DNA of 64,000 nucleotides from Leeuwenhoekiella parthenopeia (GTDB lineage Bacteria > Bacteroidota > Bacteroidia > Flavobacteriales > Flavobacteriaceae): the NCBI RefSeq assembly GCF_020782115.1, contig NZ_JAJGMW010000001.1, positions 248,001 through 312,000 on the forward strand. Direction: 5' to 3'. Shown one piece after another: positions 54,901 through 63,260 of this stretch. The position numbers and the translations under genes are program-made. The notes under the pieces are model-generated. The model was not told where the DNA came from. It saw nothing but the letters and a program-made list of their open reading frames with translations, and did no database searches. Position 1 is the first letter of the stretch. Every line of letters starts with the position of its first letter.

Positions 54901-56041
54901 TATTTTCCATAAGCGAGGCCCCGGTTCTCAAATTACTCCATCCATAGGTCATAATCGCTCCATTATGTCCCGCCCATAGTACACAGTCGTGAACATAAAT
55001 ATTCCAATTATAAAAATGATCATCAACGGCTCTAACAAAAGTTTCTGAAATTTCAGATCCGCTGCTCACCCGAATCCCATCATTGTTGGCGTGCCAACCA
55101 TTAAATTTTACGTTTTTAATTGTAACGTTATCATTACCTACTATTCCGTGATGTGGAGAATCTAAAACTGTAATTCCTTCAATGGACGCATTATTCCCAA
55201 CTCTTAAAATTTCAGGATGAAAAGGACCTTCAAAAAGGGGACTTGCGCGCCATTCGTATTGTCGTCCGGATAGGATACCACGACCAAAAATCTTCTGATT
55301 ATTTGCTCCTTCAGGATTTCTATCAATTAATCCCTCTACAAAAGCACCTCCTTCAAAATAAACACTTTGACCATCTTGAAGATAAAGTACTCCATCATCA
55401 GATATGACATCTCCGCCAGTGTAATTTCTCAAATTATGATAACCTTTTGGAAAGTAGATCAGACCAGCTTCCTTAAGAGTCTCAGAAGGAACAGAATTTG
55501 AGTATATAACTGCATCTGCTGAACTAGATTCAGGTATTTCATTTTGACCTGGATTTATAAAAATACAGAGCATGTGCTTTATCCAACCGTAAGTTGGAGT
55601 TTGATTATCTAAACCATTAAAGTTCACGGAAATATATTTAGATGACTCATTAATATCAAATGAGACCTCATTTCCGCTATCAATACTAGGTTGTAGATTA
55701 TAAGATTTAGGCACCAACTCAATCGATTGAGAATTATCACCGAAAAGCTTTACCACCCTAAACGTAAGACTCTCTCCATTTTCAGGATTGTAATCAATAT
55801 TTACAAATGAGAATGTCCTCCCCTCAAGTTCATTTGCACGAAAATCTCCCTGAAATCTGGAGTGTGACATTAGCACTTCCAGTTTTACCTCTTCGCTCGA
55901 ACCGCTTTTGACATAAACCTCGTATTTATCAGAAATGAGAGCCTGGCCTTGTTCTTTAGGCCATTGGTAAGTAGTAATTTGTCCTAGAGCTGAAAAGCTC
56001 ATAAGTAATACAAAAATGAAAATTTGGTAATTTTTTAGCAT
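51995..56041 (-). CDS. large secreted GH28/GH49-like beta-helix enzyme with two CBM3-like domains and T9SS tail
   Basis: 1348 residues: signal peptide (to FSALGQ); beta-sandwich (about 22-170); right-handed beta-helix (about 175-540) with NNDGIRVSSG and VRAVDDHFYNW as paired Asp motifs; a jelly-roll module (about 560-750); an Fn3-like domain (about 755-835); two consecutive CBM3-like domains (about 838-984 and 985-1140; NNQIEPHFELKNIGG and DGQIKPSFDIINEGN, each with RYWF and a Y-x-K/L-x-x-S-N-I segment); a further beta domain; and a T9SS type A sorting domain (about 1270-1348, VSLYPNPF). CBM3 domains often bind crystalline polysaccharide such as cellulose. The enzyme probably works at the cell surface or in the medium as the endo-acting initiator. 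It is monocistronic. Confidence 0.85.
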   Translation of the reverse strand: MLKNYQIFIFVLLMSFSALGQITTYQWPKEQGQALISDKYEVYVKSGSSEEVKLEVLMSHSRFQGDFRANELEGRTFSFVNIDYNPENGESLTFRVVKLFGDNSQSIELVPKSYNLQPSIDSGNEVSFDINESSKYISVNFNGLDNQTPTYGWIKHMLCIFINPGQNEIPESSSADAVIYSNSVPSETLKEAGLIYFPKGYHNLRNYTGGDVISDDGVLYLQDGQSVYFEGGAFVEGLIDRNPEGANNQKIFGRGILSGRQYEWRASPLFEGPFHPEILRVGNNASIEGITVLDSPHHGIVGNDNVTIKNVKFNGWHANNDGIRVSSGSEISETFVRAVDDHFYNWNIYVHDCVLWAGHNGAIMTYGWSNLRTGASLMENIDVINPEWTGLGNNNGLIASQVALDFSPRDYGTGSTLTTLRNIRIEGSIPGITNLKPRSETNAIPSGPKVLEVQLGYLGDLLLDNIQVENQFNKGRIIGRQDATSDGSSSFLVKNVTLTNVEIGGVKLNEDNANIFFDIEETTTKDIVFDPGQGKPIALTRVETFDEVSILPVTNSSGAEYSLNQNNLNDLQAGEGNWFGVQATGNTDYNIYNEGGNPDAYLGRSSDVAFARGVAYVYNNSDLELNGLLSMSFDYFWKLDGNRLSYRVYGINDNEANGIDGRLVLTGGSGAFGDNFACEYKGSDATELSSNLALGTSSGWSKYDYDILLSDYEYIIIAFANTYGSVQSGNIGGLFGIDNVTVPFLIKAPIFDLQANRSGINQVNLNWINLNESITKINVLRKADDAEEFTIIDEIDATSIYIDSNADPAKSYTYKLEAFNETQSLGFSSEVSITPRSLAIYYKNSDAKPMNNQIEPHFELKNIGGTTEQLSDYSFRYWFKTENYDDLNSVIDYAALDKSNIKTSIQQVSNPRIGATHYLQVEFSDDLESLSAGEGTGIIQSRIHKKNWTNFDETNDFSYQASAPAFKSSESISIYKNGELIWGMEPKSEEPNLQISVNHKVTKGNRIDDGQIKPSFDIINEGNTALDLKELEVRYWFSSEENDKFNFYTDYAKLGTSNIQGQIIDLQELSTPETTHYLSLKFADASGKLAPFSSTGEIQTRFNGLDYSKFDESNDWSFSPSTDFILNDRITVYYKGNQIFGSEPSLNRTIVFLNDYNDSCGALGPRIIPTLTIASDFDEVLVYRNQQLINVVLTPADGQVFGRYGRYRFADVPLEPNTTYEYRLELFSDGKLIGNGIFEATTAVSCETKAASNEKITLSKEATNNNSFTTVSLYPNPFKDLLNVSFSKDESPEYLIISDMSGKQVFYKKLTADTMSLQLQISGFSKGIYLLTVYNKAGNQKTFKLIKE

Positions 56042-56170
56042 AACACAAGAGATTAAAAATGAACTAAATCTTATTTAATTTATATATTAAAGTTCAAAGT
56101 TCAGAATCGCATATATCCTTTAGAGGATAATATCTCACATTAAGGAAACTCAGAACAAAGACCGAATTAA

Positions 56171-56222
56171 CTCATTTCTAAAAGACTTCTTTAGCTCTCA
56201 TTTTCAATTTCATAACTCATTT
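56171..56222 (-). promoter_or_regulatory. cluster of three CTCATTT motifs upstream of the large beta-helix gene
   Basis: Exact plus-strand copies lie at 56171-56177, 56197-56203 and 56216-56222, in the 198-bp gap upstream of the gene starting at 56041. The spacings (26 and 19 bp) differ from the 21 bp at the other promoters, and I see no -7 box in register. This is therefore only a possible fifth site for the same regulator. Confidence 0.3.
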
Positions 56223-56239
56223 GAACAATTACCCTATTG

Positions 56240-57673
56240 TTATGAATTATTTTTTCTTGTCAGTTCGCTTAATTTATTTCTCAAATCGGTTCGAACGTTT
56301 TTGTAAACAGGATTGTTAATTTCATTGTGCCATTCTAACGGATCTACCTCGTGATCATACAATTCTTCTGATCCATCCTCATATTTTATGTATCTGTATT
56401 TTTCAGTTCTTATCGTATTTCGCCCTTCACCCATCTGGGTGAGACTGGCTCGATCCCACTTAAGTTCAGGATTTATTAAAAGCGGCACAAAGCTATTTCC
56501 TTCATTTTTTTGATTTTCGGGTAAACCTGTAAGTTCTAAAAGTGTAGGATAAAGATCCAAAAGATTTATTGGGCGATTGCTTCGACTTTCAGGTTTAATC
56601 ATTCCTGGTACTTTAAAAATGAAGGGAACTCTGCAAGCCTCTTCCCAAAGTGTAAATTTTTTATAACGTAACTTTTCTCCTAGATGCCAGCCGTGATCAC
56701 CCCAGAGGACGACTATGGTATTGTCTGCATATTTGCTTTTGGCCAAAGCATCAAGAATAACACCCACACAATAATCTGCATAATTTATACTTGCCAGATA
56801 AGCTTGTACGGCCTCTTTCTGTTTACTGTATTTTTCAATTGCCGTATATTCTTTAGTAGGACTAAAGTTTTCTCTGGTGTCATCGAGATCACTTTCGAGA
56901 ACTTCAGGAAGTATCATATTCTCAACAGGAAATTTATCATAAAACTCCTTAGGTACTTTCCATTCCAGATGCGGTCTGAAAATACCAACAGCCATAAAAA
57001 ATGGTTTGTCAAAACCTTCTTGGAGCTGTTCTGCGGCCCACTGGGCGTTGAGGTAATCTGGGGTTTCCTCCGTTTTTCCAGTGGTGGGTGCCCAATCCAT
57101 ATTATCGCTCATTTCCCCCCGTGGAATTCCATTGTCCAATAAACCTTTTTTGCTTTGCGTAGCACCATAATTCCCAGAAACTGGTGACCACTCATCCCAT
57201 GTATGTTTGCCTGTTGCAGGTGTATGATATATTTTTCCTCGAGAAAGTGTATGATATCCGTATTTGGATAGATACTGGGGCAACATAAGACTATTGTTAA
57301 TTAATGGAACATCAAATACTTTATCTCCATTTTGAAAAATTCCCGTTGTAGAAGGTTTGTAACCAGACATAATAGCCGCTCGCGAGGGATTACAAACTGA
57401 AGCTGCGCAATACGCAAGGTCAAATACCATCGACTCCTTAGCCAGCTTATCCATGTTTGGAGTTAATGTCTGTGGATGTCCACCCATAAAACCAGTCCAA
57501 TCATTAAGATCATCAACTGCAATCATCAAAATGTTATACTTTAAGTTTTTAGAATTTTGACTTTCTGTTTTAAGAGCTGAGGTACTGAAATCCTGTTTTG
57601 AGGAATTACTTTTACAGGCAACCATAAGTATACATAAAGTTGAGTATATAAGCCAGTTAATAATATGTTTCAT
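56240..57673 (-). CDS. sulfatase (S1_7-like, CNPSR), lipoprotein
   Basis: 477 residues with lipobox MVAC (Cys20). NILMIAVDDLNDWTGFMGGH (about 47) is the iduronate-2-sulfatase-like metal motif. ASVCNPSRAAIMSG contains the formylglycine site (Cys94). VVLWGDHGWHLGEKLRYKKFTLWEEACRVPFIFKVPG matches the late motifs of S1_7 enzymes. The C-terminal EELYDHEVDPLEWHNEINNP is also typical. It would remove sulfate from the polymer or oligomers. It lies between the large beta-helix gene (198 bp) and a GH43 lipoprotein gene (107 bp). It shares its subfamily with the sulfatase at 61762, so the substrate probably carries sulfate at more than one position. Confidence 0.93.
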   Translation of the reverse strand: MKHIINWLIYSTLCILMVACKSNSSKQDFSTSALKTESQNSKNLKYNILMIAVDDLNDWTGFMGGHPQTLTPNMDKLAKESMVFDLAYCAASVCNPSRAAIMSGYKPSTTGIFQNGDKVFDVPLINNSLMLPQYLSKYGYHTLSRGKIYHTPATGKHTWDEWSPVSGNYGATQSKKGLLDNGIPRGEMSDNMDWAPTTGKTEETPDYLNAQWAAEQLQEGFDKPFFMAVGIFRPHLEWKVPKEFYDKFPVENMILPEVLESDLDDTRENFSPTKEYTAIEKYSKQKEAVQAYLASINYADYCVGVILDALAKSKYADNTIVVLWGDHGWHLGEKLRYKKFTLWEEACRVPFIFKVPGMIKPESRSNRPINLLDLYPTLLELTGLPENQKNEGNSFVPLLINPELKWDRASLTQMGEGRNTIRTEKYRYIKYEDGSEELYDHEVDPLEWHNEINNPVYKNVRTDLRNKLSELTRKNNS

Positions 57674-57716
57674 AATAGGGGCTTTACAGTTTGAGTAGAA
57701 TATTTCGAAGTATTTT

Positions 57717-57766
57717 GTTCAATAACTATTCTCTCTTAGAATTAAAAAAGAGTATAGTAGTTGAAC
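57717..57766. terminator. imperfect hairpin downstream of the GH43 lipoprotein gene
   Basis: Arms at 57717-57733 and 57750-57766 match at 14 of 17 positions. It lies just beyond the stop codon at 57781 and before the start of the sulfatase gene at 57673. There is no clear T-run, so it may be an mRNA-stabilising or attenuating hairpin instead of a terminator. Confidence 0.35.
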
Positions 57767-57780
57767 TGAGTCTTATTTTC

Positions 57781-58944
57781 TTAATTTATTTTGACTTTTT
57801 GAAGAGTATAAGTCGGTCCGTCTACTTTAATCTCTCCATCTTTACTTATTGTGATAGGATCAATAACCAAAAAAGGGTTTTCACCAGGTTTGATACCATG
57901 ACAAGATAACCAACGTCTACCATCAGGCCCGATAAAAATCTCATTGTGCCCTACCTGATTGAACGGGTTATCGGGATTGCCAGTATAAGTCATCCCATTG
58001 TTTTCACAGGCCTCTTTACTTTGAGCACCATATATTGGATTGGAACTTGATTTGACCCAAGGTCCGGTTATTTTCCTTGCTTTTGCAATCCCTATCTCGT
58101 AACCACGCGTCCAGCTCGAATAAAACAAATAATAGGTATCTCCTTCTTTTATCACATAGGCACCTTCTATTCCGATGGAATCCCAATCATAGTATTTCTC
58201 CACCTTGTCTATAGGCCTGCCATTGTAGCCGGGAGTTTTTTCGATATTTCCTTCCCCATCGTATTTGTAATCAACTTTTCCTGGAAGAATTGCCGTAACA
58301 GGATCTGTAATAAGTTTGCCCTTTTGCAGATCTACCTGTGCAAACTGGATTCCCTTTTCGCGCCCTTGGTTCCAAAAGGCCCAAACACTGCCATTTTCTT
58401 CCTGAAAAAAAGTAAGGTCATTTCCGCGAGTTAATGGTTCAGATTCTGTAACTACAGTATATGGCCCCTCTATATTTTCAGATACAGCATATCCATTATG
58501 TTGCCCTACATATCCTGCCTGATCATTGTTGCAGTTAAAAAGTGCATAATATTTATTGTTGATTTTTTGAATCTCTGGCGCCCAAAAACGTCTGTGGTAC
58601 CACTTTGTTGAGTCCCCTGCTTCTACAATATATTTGACAAGCTGCCAATCGGTAAGGTTTTTTGACCTGTACAGAACTACCCCTTTATTAAAGTTGCCGT
58701 TTTCTTCTTCGCGAGGCCAGTGCGGGTAAGATGTACCTGTCAAATACCAATTATCTCCATCCCGGAGTACCTGACAATCACGTAAGCCCATAGAATCAAT
58801 ACCTGATCTAATAGGATTCTGGTATGTAAAGTAAGAAGCCTCTGCAGCGACATTTTTTGGTTCTCCGCTGTTCTTATCAAACTTGCACGAGATAAATATT
58901 ACTACAAAAAATAAAAAAGTTAGTATCTTAAAATTTCGATTCAT
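57781..58944 (-). CDS. GH43-type glycosidase, lipoprotein
   Basis: 387 residues with lipobox IFISC (Cys20). Propeller motifs: NPIRSGIDSMGLRDCQVLRDGDNWYLTGTSYP (first Asp), RRFWAPEIQKINNKYYALFN, GNDLTFFQEENGSVWAFW (second Asp), and IEGAYVIKEGDTYYLFYSSW (acid Glu). This order resembles GH43 and GH117-type exo-enzymes. As an outer-membrane lipoprotein it would trim oligosaccharides near the sulfatases. It is 6 bp downstream of the sulfatase at 58951, so the two are co-translated; desulfation and exo-cleavage may be linked steps. Confidence 0.85.
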   Translation of the reverse strand: MNRNFKILTFLFFVVIFISCKFDKNSGEPKNVAAEASYFTYQNPIRSGIDSMGLRDCQVLRDGDNWYLTGTSYPHWPREEENGNFNKGVVLYRSKNLTDWQLVKYIVEAGDSTKWYHRRFWAPEIQKINNKYYALFNCNNDQAGYVGQHNGYAVSENIEGPYTVVTESEPLTRGNDLTFFQEENGSVWAFWNQGREKGIQFAQVDLQKGKLITDPVTAILPGKVDYKYDGEGNIEKTPGYNGRPIDKVEKYYDWDSIGIEGAYVIKEGDTYYLFYSSWTRGYEIGIAKARKITGPWVKSSSNPIYGAQSKEACENNGMTYTGNPDNPFNQVGHNEIFIGPDGRRWLSCHGIKPGENPFLVIDPITISKDGEIKVDGPTYTLQKVKIN

Positions 58945-58950
58945 AATATA

Positions 58951-60537
58951 TCAATTGGTTTTATTACGTTCCCAAGGCATTAATTTCATATTATTGGGAC
59001 GGTAGCGTTTTATAATCTGATCAGTTTCTTCGGCTAAATGCTGTTTCTTTTTAAAATTCTGTGGGGTGTCTCCTGGATTCCAATACCATTGACTGGGTTG
59101 ATGAATGGTATCTAGTATTTCCTTAAAGTCTGCTGCTATCTTAGGATAAATATTGGCCAGATTAACTTGTGCCCTTTGATCTTCTTCTAACAAAAATAAC
59201 TGAACGGGCTGTTCAGGATGATCACGGTAAGCATAAAAACCACCCTTTCGGGCCGCCTGCTGATTTTGTTTATAGAAATACATTAAACGATCTTTTGGGA
59301 TACTATTTCTATCGCCTTCAAGTAAGGGTAATAAGCTAAAGCCATCAACGTCTAAATTTCCCTGATAACCCGATACATCTTTAAATGTGGGAAATAAGTC
59401 AAGTAACCAAACGGGTTCACTTATTATTTCGGCATAGTCCTGCTGCGGCATATGTATGCTAAAAGGTACGCGCATACCTCCCTCAAGTGCACTGAATTTG
59501 CCACCGTGAAAAGGCCCTTTATTATTTAAAAATTCATCATCAGGCCAAATTGACTCTCCATTTTCACTGCGATAGGAATTGTGCATAGCATATCCATTGT
59601 CTGAAGCAAAAATGATCATCGTATTATCATAAAGACCTTCTGCCTTTAACTTTTTAATAAGTTTTCCTACTGATATATCCAGTCGCTGCACCATCGCTCC
59701 CCAACTTTTCGAGAGTAAAGACATGTCGTCCCGATTTTTTAATTGCCGTAAATCATCAACTATTACAGGCCCGTGAGGTAAATTTGTTGTAAAAAACAGG
59801 AAAAAAGGGTTGTCTTTTTCCCGTTCTATAAATTCCGAAACCTTAGTGTCGATCAGGTCAGGGGTGTAAGCAGCCGTCTTCATATCCATTAGCGCCAGTT
59901 CTCCATTTTCTTTGTAAAACTGAACGTTTTTTAAAGATTCCGGATTACGCTCTAATTCATAAAGCAACTGCATGTTGAGTGATTCATTTTGAGGAAATTC
60001 TATTTCCTTATTATTTTCATATAAGTTCAAGGGAAAATAAGAATGTGCTTCGTAGTGCGTTAAATATCCATAATGATAATTAAATCCCTGATTGAGGGGG
60101 TTCCCAGCTGTATCCTTATAACCAAGACCCCATTTCCCGATCACACCAGTCGTATAACCTGCTTCCTGAAGCATTTTTCCGAAAGTATATGTATTGTCTG
60201 GCAGAGGTTCAAAACCCCGCGCACTACTGTTAAGCCTAATTGGTGCATGCCCTACATGTAATCCTGTAAGCATGGTTGCTCTTGATGGTGCACACTCAGG
60301 TGCACCTGTATAAGCTTGGGTAAAGCGTGTTGAATTACTCAGTAATTCGTCAAGATTAGGTGTTTTATAATTCCTTTGTCCATAGGCACTAATATCTTTA
60401 TAACTTAAATCATCTGAAAAGATGAAAACGATATTAGGTTTATTATTACCCAAAGGCTTAGCGACTTGATTGGATTGCTGGTTGGTATCACAGCCCATTA
60501 GTAATAACAGGAAACTTGATAGAGATACAAACTTCAT
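58951..60537 (-). CDS. sulfatase (S1_16-like, CAPSR), lipoprotein
   Basis: I start at 60537 (MKFVSLSSFLLLLMGC...), which gives a proper lipoprotein signal (Cys16); longer readings to 60573 or 60603 add residues with no signal character. This gives 528 residues. NIVFIFSDDLSYKDISAYG is the metal motif, APECAPSRATMLTGLHVGHAPIR the formylglycine motif (Cys82), and FASDNGYAMHNSYRSENGE a further ligand motif; GGMRVPFSIHMP follows. It resembles the sulfatase at 18302-19792 in the tract around the active site (TGxHxGH.xIR/VR.N), suggesting the same subfamily with different detail. It lies between two GH43 genes. Confidence 0.92.
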   Translation of the reverse strand: MKFVSLSSFLLLLMGCDTNQQSNQVAKPLGNNKPNIVFIFSDDLSYKDISAYGQRNYKTPNLDELLSNSTRFTQAYTGAPECAPSRATMLTGLHVGHAPIRLNSSARGFEPLPDNTYTFGKMLQEAGYTTGVIGKWGLGYKDTAGNPLNQGFNYHYGYLTHYEAHSYFPLNLYENNKEIEFPQNESLNMQLLYELERNPESLKNVQFYKENGELALMDMKTAAYTPDLIDTKVSEFIEREKDNPFFLFFTTNLPHGPVIVDDLRQLKNRDDMSLLSKSWGAMVQRLDISVGKLIKKLKAEGLYDNTMIIFASDNGYAMHNSYRSENGESIWPDDEFLNNKGPFHGGKFSALEGGMRVPFSIHMPQQDYAEIISEPVWLLDLFPTFKDVSGYQGNLDVDGFSLLPLLEGDRNSIPKDRLMYFYKQNQQAARKGGFYAYRDHPEQPVQLFLLEEDQRAQVNLANIYPKIAADFKEILDTIHQPSQWYWNPGDTPQNFKKKQHLAEETDQIIKRYRPNNMKLMPWERNKTN

Positions 60538-60646
60538 TGAAGTTAATCGGAAAACTTTATTTAATAAATCCATTTTAAATTTTAAAAAAATTGATGTCAT
60601 CAACTACATTAGTTAATGGAGTATTCTATGCCCAACCTATCAACCT

Positions 60647-61765
60647 CTATTCAAATTGAAAATTCTGGACCTCTTCATTACCAGGGTTCTGATATGCGGG
60701 ATCTAAGGCTTTGATTTTAACCGCATCATTTTCAATCTTAATCTCCATAGGTACCAGGGTTAATCCCTGCTTATTTATGGTAAAGGCGGTATTGCTCATA
60801 TCCTTATTTTCAACTTCATGGGGTTTTAAGGTAGGCTCATTGGCATTGTAAAAGGCCGTGCACCACCAGTTGCCGTTTTTGTCTTTAAATGGGGTTCCAT
60901 GCCCTAAGAATCGTCCAGCAAATTGTCGCTTACCATATGGGCCATTCACTTTATCTGAAACGGCATAGTAGAGATTATAGGTTCCCTTACGCATTTCATC
61001 GGTGCTCCAGGCAGTTCCAAAAAGAATATATTTATTTTGAACTTTGATAATATATGCCCCCTCGTGGCCCATCTTTCGGTCTGATGGCCCTATGTTGATT
61101 TCCTCCCCATCAAAACCACTAAAGTCTTTTTTCAAGCGCTGTATTGCTGCCATTTTGTAAACCAGATATGGTTGATCATCATCCATAAAAATACTAGGAT
61201 CGTGTCGATGACCAAGTTCAGCCCCAAATGGTTCAATATAGGGTGGAGCTAATTCATCGCTTTCAGTAATCATTAGATTAGCCATTCCCATATTACTGGT
61301 ATTTACAATTATCCATTTCCCATTAATAAAATGAATTTCTGGTGCCCATATCATAGCTTGCCGATCATTGTCCATTGCTTTTTTAAGAAGGGCTTTTCCA
61401 AATTCTGAATCATTTGCTCTCCAACGTACACCCAATTTTTCCCAATTAGTTAAATCCTGGCTACGCCAAAACTCTATTGAAGCTATACTATCAGGAAAAG
61501 ATTCAGTCATTCTGGTTGCAGAAAGATAGTAGTTACCGTCTGGGCATAAAGCGATGAATGGATCACGCATCCAGGTATCTTTCATAAGATGTATAGCACG
61601 GTCATGCTTATTGATCATTTGAATCAGGCTGTCTGAAGGGGACTGCCTGATACTATTTTCTTTTGATTTTAACCCTTCTCTATAGTTACTGTCTTGACCG
61701 TTTTTACAAGCTATTACAGCGGTACAAAAAACTGATACAAATAAGATTTTTAGGATGTTTTTCAT
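60647..61765 (-). CDS. GH43-type glycosidase, lipoprotein
   Basis: 372 residues with lipobox VIAC (Cys20). GH43 motifs are well kept: WMRDPFIALCPDGNYYLSATRM (base Asp), AMIWAPEIHFINGKWIIVNTS, GHRHDPSIFMDDDQPYLVYKM (second Asp), and GHEGAYIIKVQNKYILFGTAWS (acid Glu). It is translationally coupled to the sulfatase at 61762 (4-bp ATGA overlap), and the downstream sulfatase gene follows after 109 bp. The sequence differs from the GH43_12-like pair, so this is another specificity group. The natural sugar is not evident. Confidence 0.87.
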   Translation of the reverse strand: MKNILKILFVSVFCTAVIACKNGQDSNYREGLKSKENSIRQSPSDSLIQMINKHDRAIHLMKDTWMRDPFIALCPDGNYYLSATRMTESFPDSIASIEFWRSQDLTNWEKLGVRWRANDSEFGKALLKKAMDNDRQAMIWAPEIHFINGKWIIVNTSNMGMANLMITESDELAPPYIEPFGAELGHRHDPSIFMDDDQPYLVYKMAAIQRLKKDFSGFDGEEINIGPSDRKMGHEGAYIIKVQNKYILFGTAWSTDEMRKGTYNLYYAVSDKVNGPYGKRQFAGRFLGHGTPFKDKNGNWWCTAFYNANEPTLKPHEVENKDMSNTAFTINKQGLTLVPMEIKIENDAVKIKALDPAYQNPGNEEVQNFQFE

Positions 61766-63249
61766 ATCTGAACTAGGTATTTGGTATTTTTTGGGTTTGA
61801 TTTATATTCTGATTCCCGGGTATTTATCATTCTATTGTTCTCCTCTGTTCTTCCCCCAAGCGAGCGAGCGAATTCTTTTGGGATTTCCTTTTTAAGCCTC
61901 ATAATGATTTTTTGATTATTTGGGTCATTTGTAACATTGTCCCACTCAAATGGATCAACCCGATGGTCATAGAGCTCGCTGCTACCATCTGGATATTGAA
62001 TGTAACGATAGTGCCCGTCACCAACAGAAACAAAACCCTCTCCGTATGTCATTATACTGGGACTGCTCTTTAGTTTGGGGTTTTCAATATATTTTAAAAG
62101 ACTTTCGCCATCAATTTTATGTTCTGGCTTCCTTAGCCTGCAATAGTCTATTAAGGTAGGGTATATGTCCATCAGACTTACCGTTTGGTCAAGTTCCATG
62201 CTTTTACCATTAGGTAGGCGTATCAATAGTGGGGAATATGCTGAAAGTTCCCACAATGTCCCTTTTTGCCATTTTTCTTTTTCGCCCATATGGTAACCAT
62301 TGTCTGACGCGACGATTACGATGGTATTTTTAGAATAAGCAGAAGCATCAAGCGCATCGATCACTCGTCCTACAGACCAGTCTGCAAACGATGTCGTTGC
62401 GAGATAACCTCGTATCATCTGTTTAAAAGTTTCGTGTCGCCTTTCCAAGCTTTCGCCAAAAAGATCAAGCGAATCTACCAAGGCGCGTCCTATTAGTGGG
62501 ATATCTTCCAGATCACCTTCTTTATAACTTACCGGCAAATGAACATCAGAAGCATCGTAAAGATCAAAAAATCGCTTAGGTGCAGTATAGGGTGTGTGCT
62601 GGCGCCAGAAACCCAAGTAACAGAAAAATGCCGAGTCATGGGCTTGTTGAAGAAACTCAATTGCCGCATCACTGTTATTTACATCAGGAAAGTCAGAATC
62701 GGGTCCTTCCCAAGCTTTAACAGATTGAAATTGGCTCTTGCCTCCGACCCAAAATCCCTCTTCAGCAAAAGGTCCAAAACCACCTTTATAAATAGGACGG
62801 TTGTCAAACATGGCTTCTTCCCTACCGTCTTGCAATTTAGAATGAAAGATCTTGCCACGGCCGAAAGTTTCATATCCATTTCGTTTGAAACATTCTGGCA
62901 TGGACTCTACTTTTGCCAAGATATCAGAACGTCTCCAAGGGTCTGAACCGTTGTAATATACCCCTGTTTTGTGAGGTGCCACACCGCTGAAGAAAGCTGC
63001 TCGAGAAGGCACGCATACCGGAGATGCACAGACCGCATTTGTGAAATTGACAGACTGATCCCTTAATTTATCCAGATATGGAGTCCTAACCTCTTTATAG
63101 AGATCCTTTGGCCCCCAACCATTCATATCATCTACATTAATAAAAAGGACATTGGGATGCTGCCAGCTTTCTTGTTCTGCCACATTTTTTTTACAGCCAG
63201 CCATAATCAAGATCAATAAAAGGCTTAAATTTTTTAAATGAGTCTTCAT
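61762..63249 (-). CDS. sulfatase (S1_7-like, CVPSR), lipoprotein
   Basis: 495 residues with lipobox MAGC (Cys19). NVLFINVDDMNGWGPKDL (about 33) and SPVCVPSRAAFFSGVAPH with the formylglycine Cys79 define an S1 sulfatase. IVIVASDNGYHMGEKEKWQKGTLWELSAYSPLLIRLP and SSELYDHRVDPFEWDNVTNDP match the S1_7 group seen in the protein at 56240. It is in a tight operon: 11 bp after the sulfatase at the window edge and overlapping the GH43 gene by 4 bp. It would remove a specific sulfate ester before or after exo-cleavage. Confidence 0.93.
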   Translation of the reverse strand: MKTHLKNLSLLLILIMAGCKKNVAEQESWQHPNVLFINVDDMNGWGPKDLYKEVRTPYLDKLRDQSVNFTNAVCASPVCVPSRAAFFSGVAPHKTGVYYNGSDPWRRSDILAKVESMPECFKRNGYETFGRGKIFHSKLQDGREEAMFDNRPIYKGGFGPFAEEGFWVGGKSQFQSVKAWEGPDSDFPDVNNSDAAIEFLQQAHDSAFFCYLGFWRQHTPYTAPKRFFDLYDASDVHLPVSYKEGDLEDIPLIGRALVDSLDLFGESLERRHETFKQMIRGYLATTSFADWSVGRVIDALDASAYSKNTIVIVASDNGYHMGEKEKWQKGTLWELSAYSPLLIRLPNGKSMELDQTVSLMDIYPTLIDYCRLRKPEHKIDGESLLKYIENPKLKSSPSIMTYGEGFVSVGDGHYRYIQYPDGSSELYDHRVDPFEWDNVTNDPNNQKIIMRLKKEIPKEFARSLGGRTEENNRMINTRESEYKSNPKNTKYLVQI

Positions 63250-63260
63250 GTTCTAACTGT

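Noticed and set aside
56684-57142. 152-residue plus-strand ORF opposite the sulfatase at 56240
   Set aside because: Antisense to a clear sulfatase; Ile/Phe-rich shadow with no start signals.
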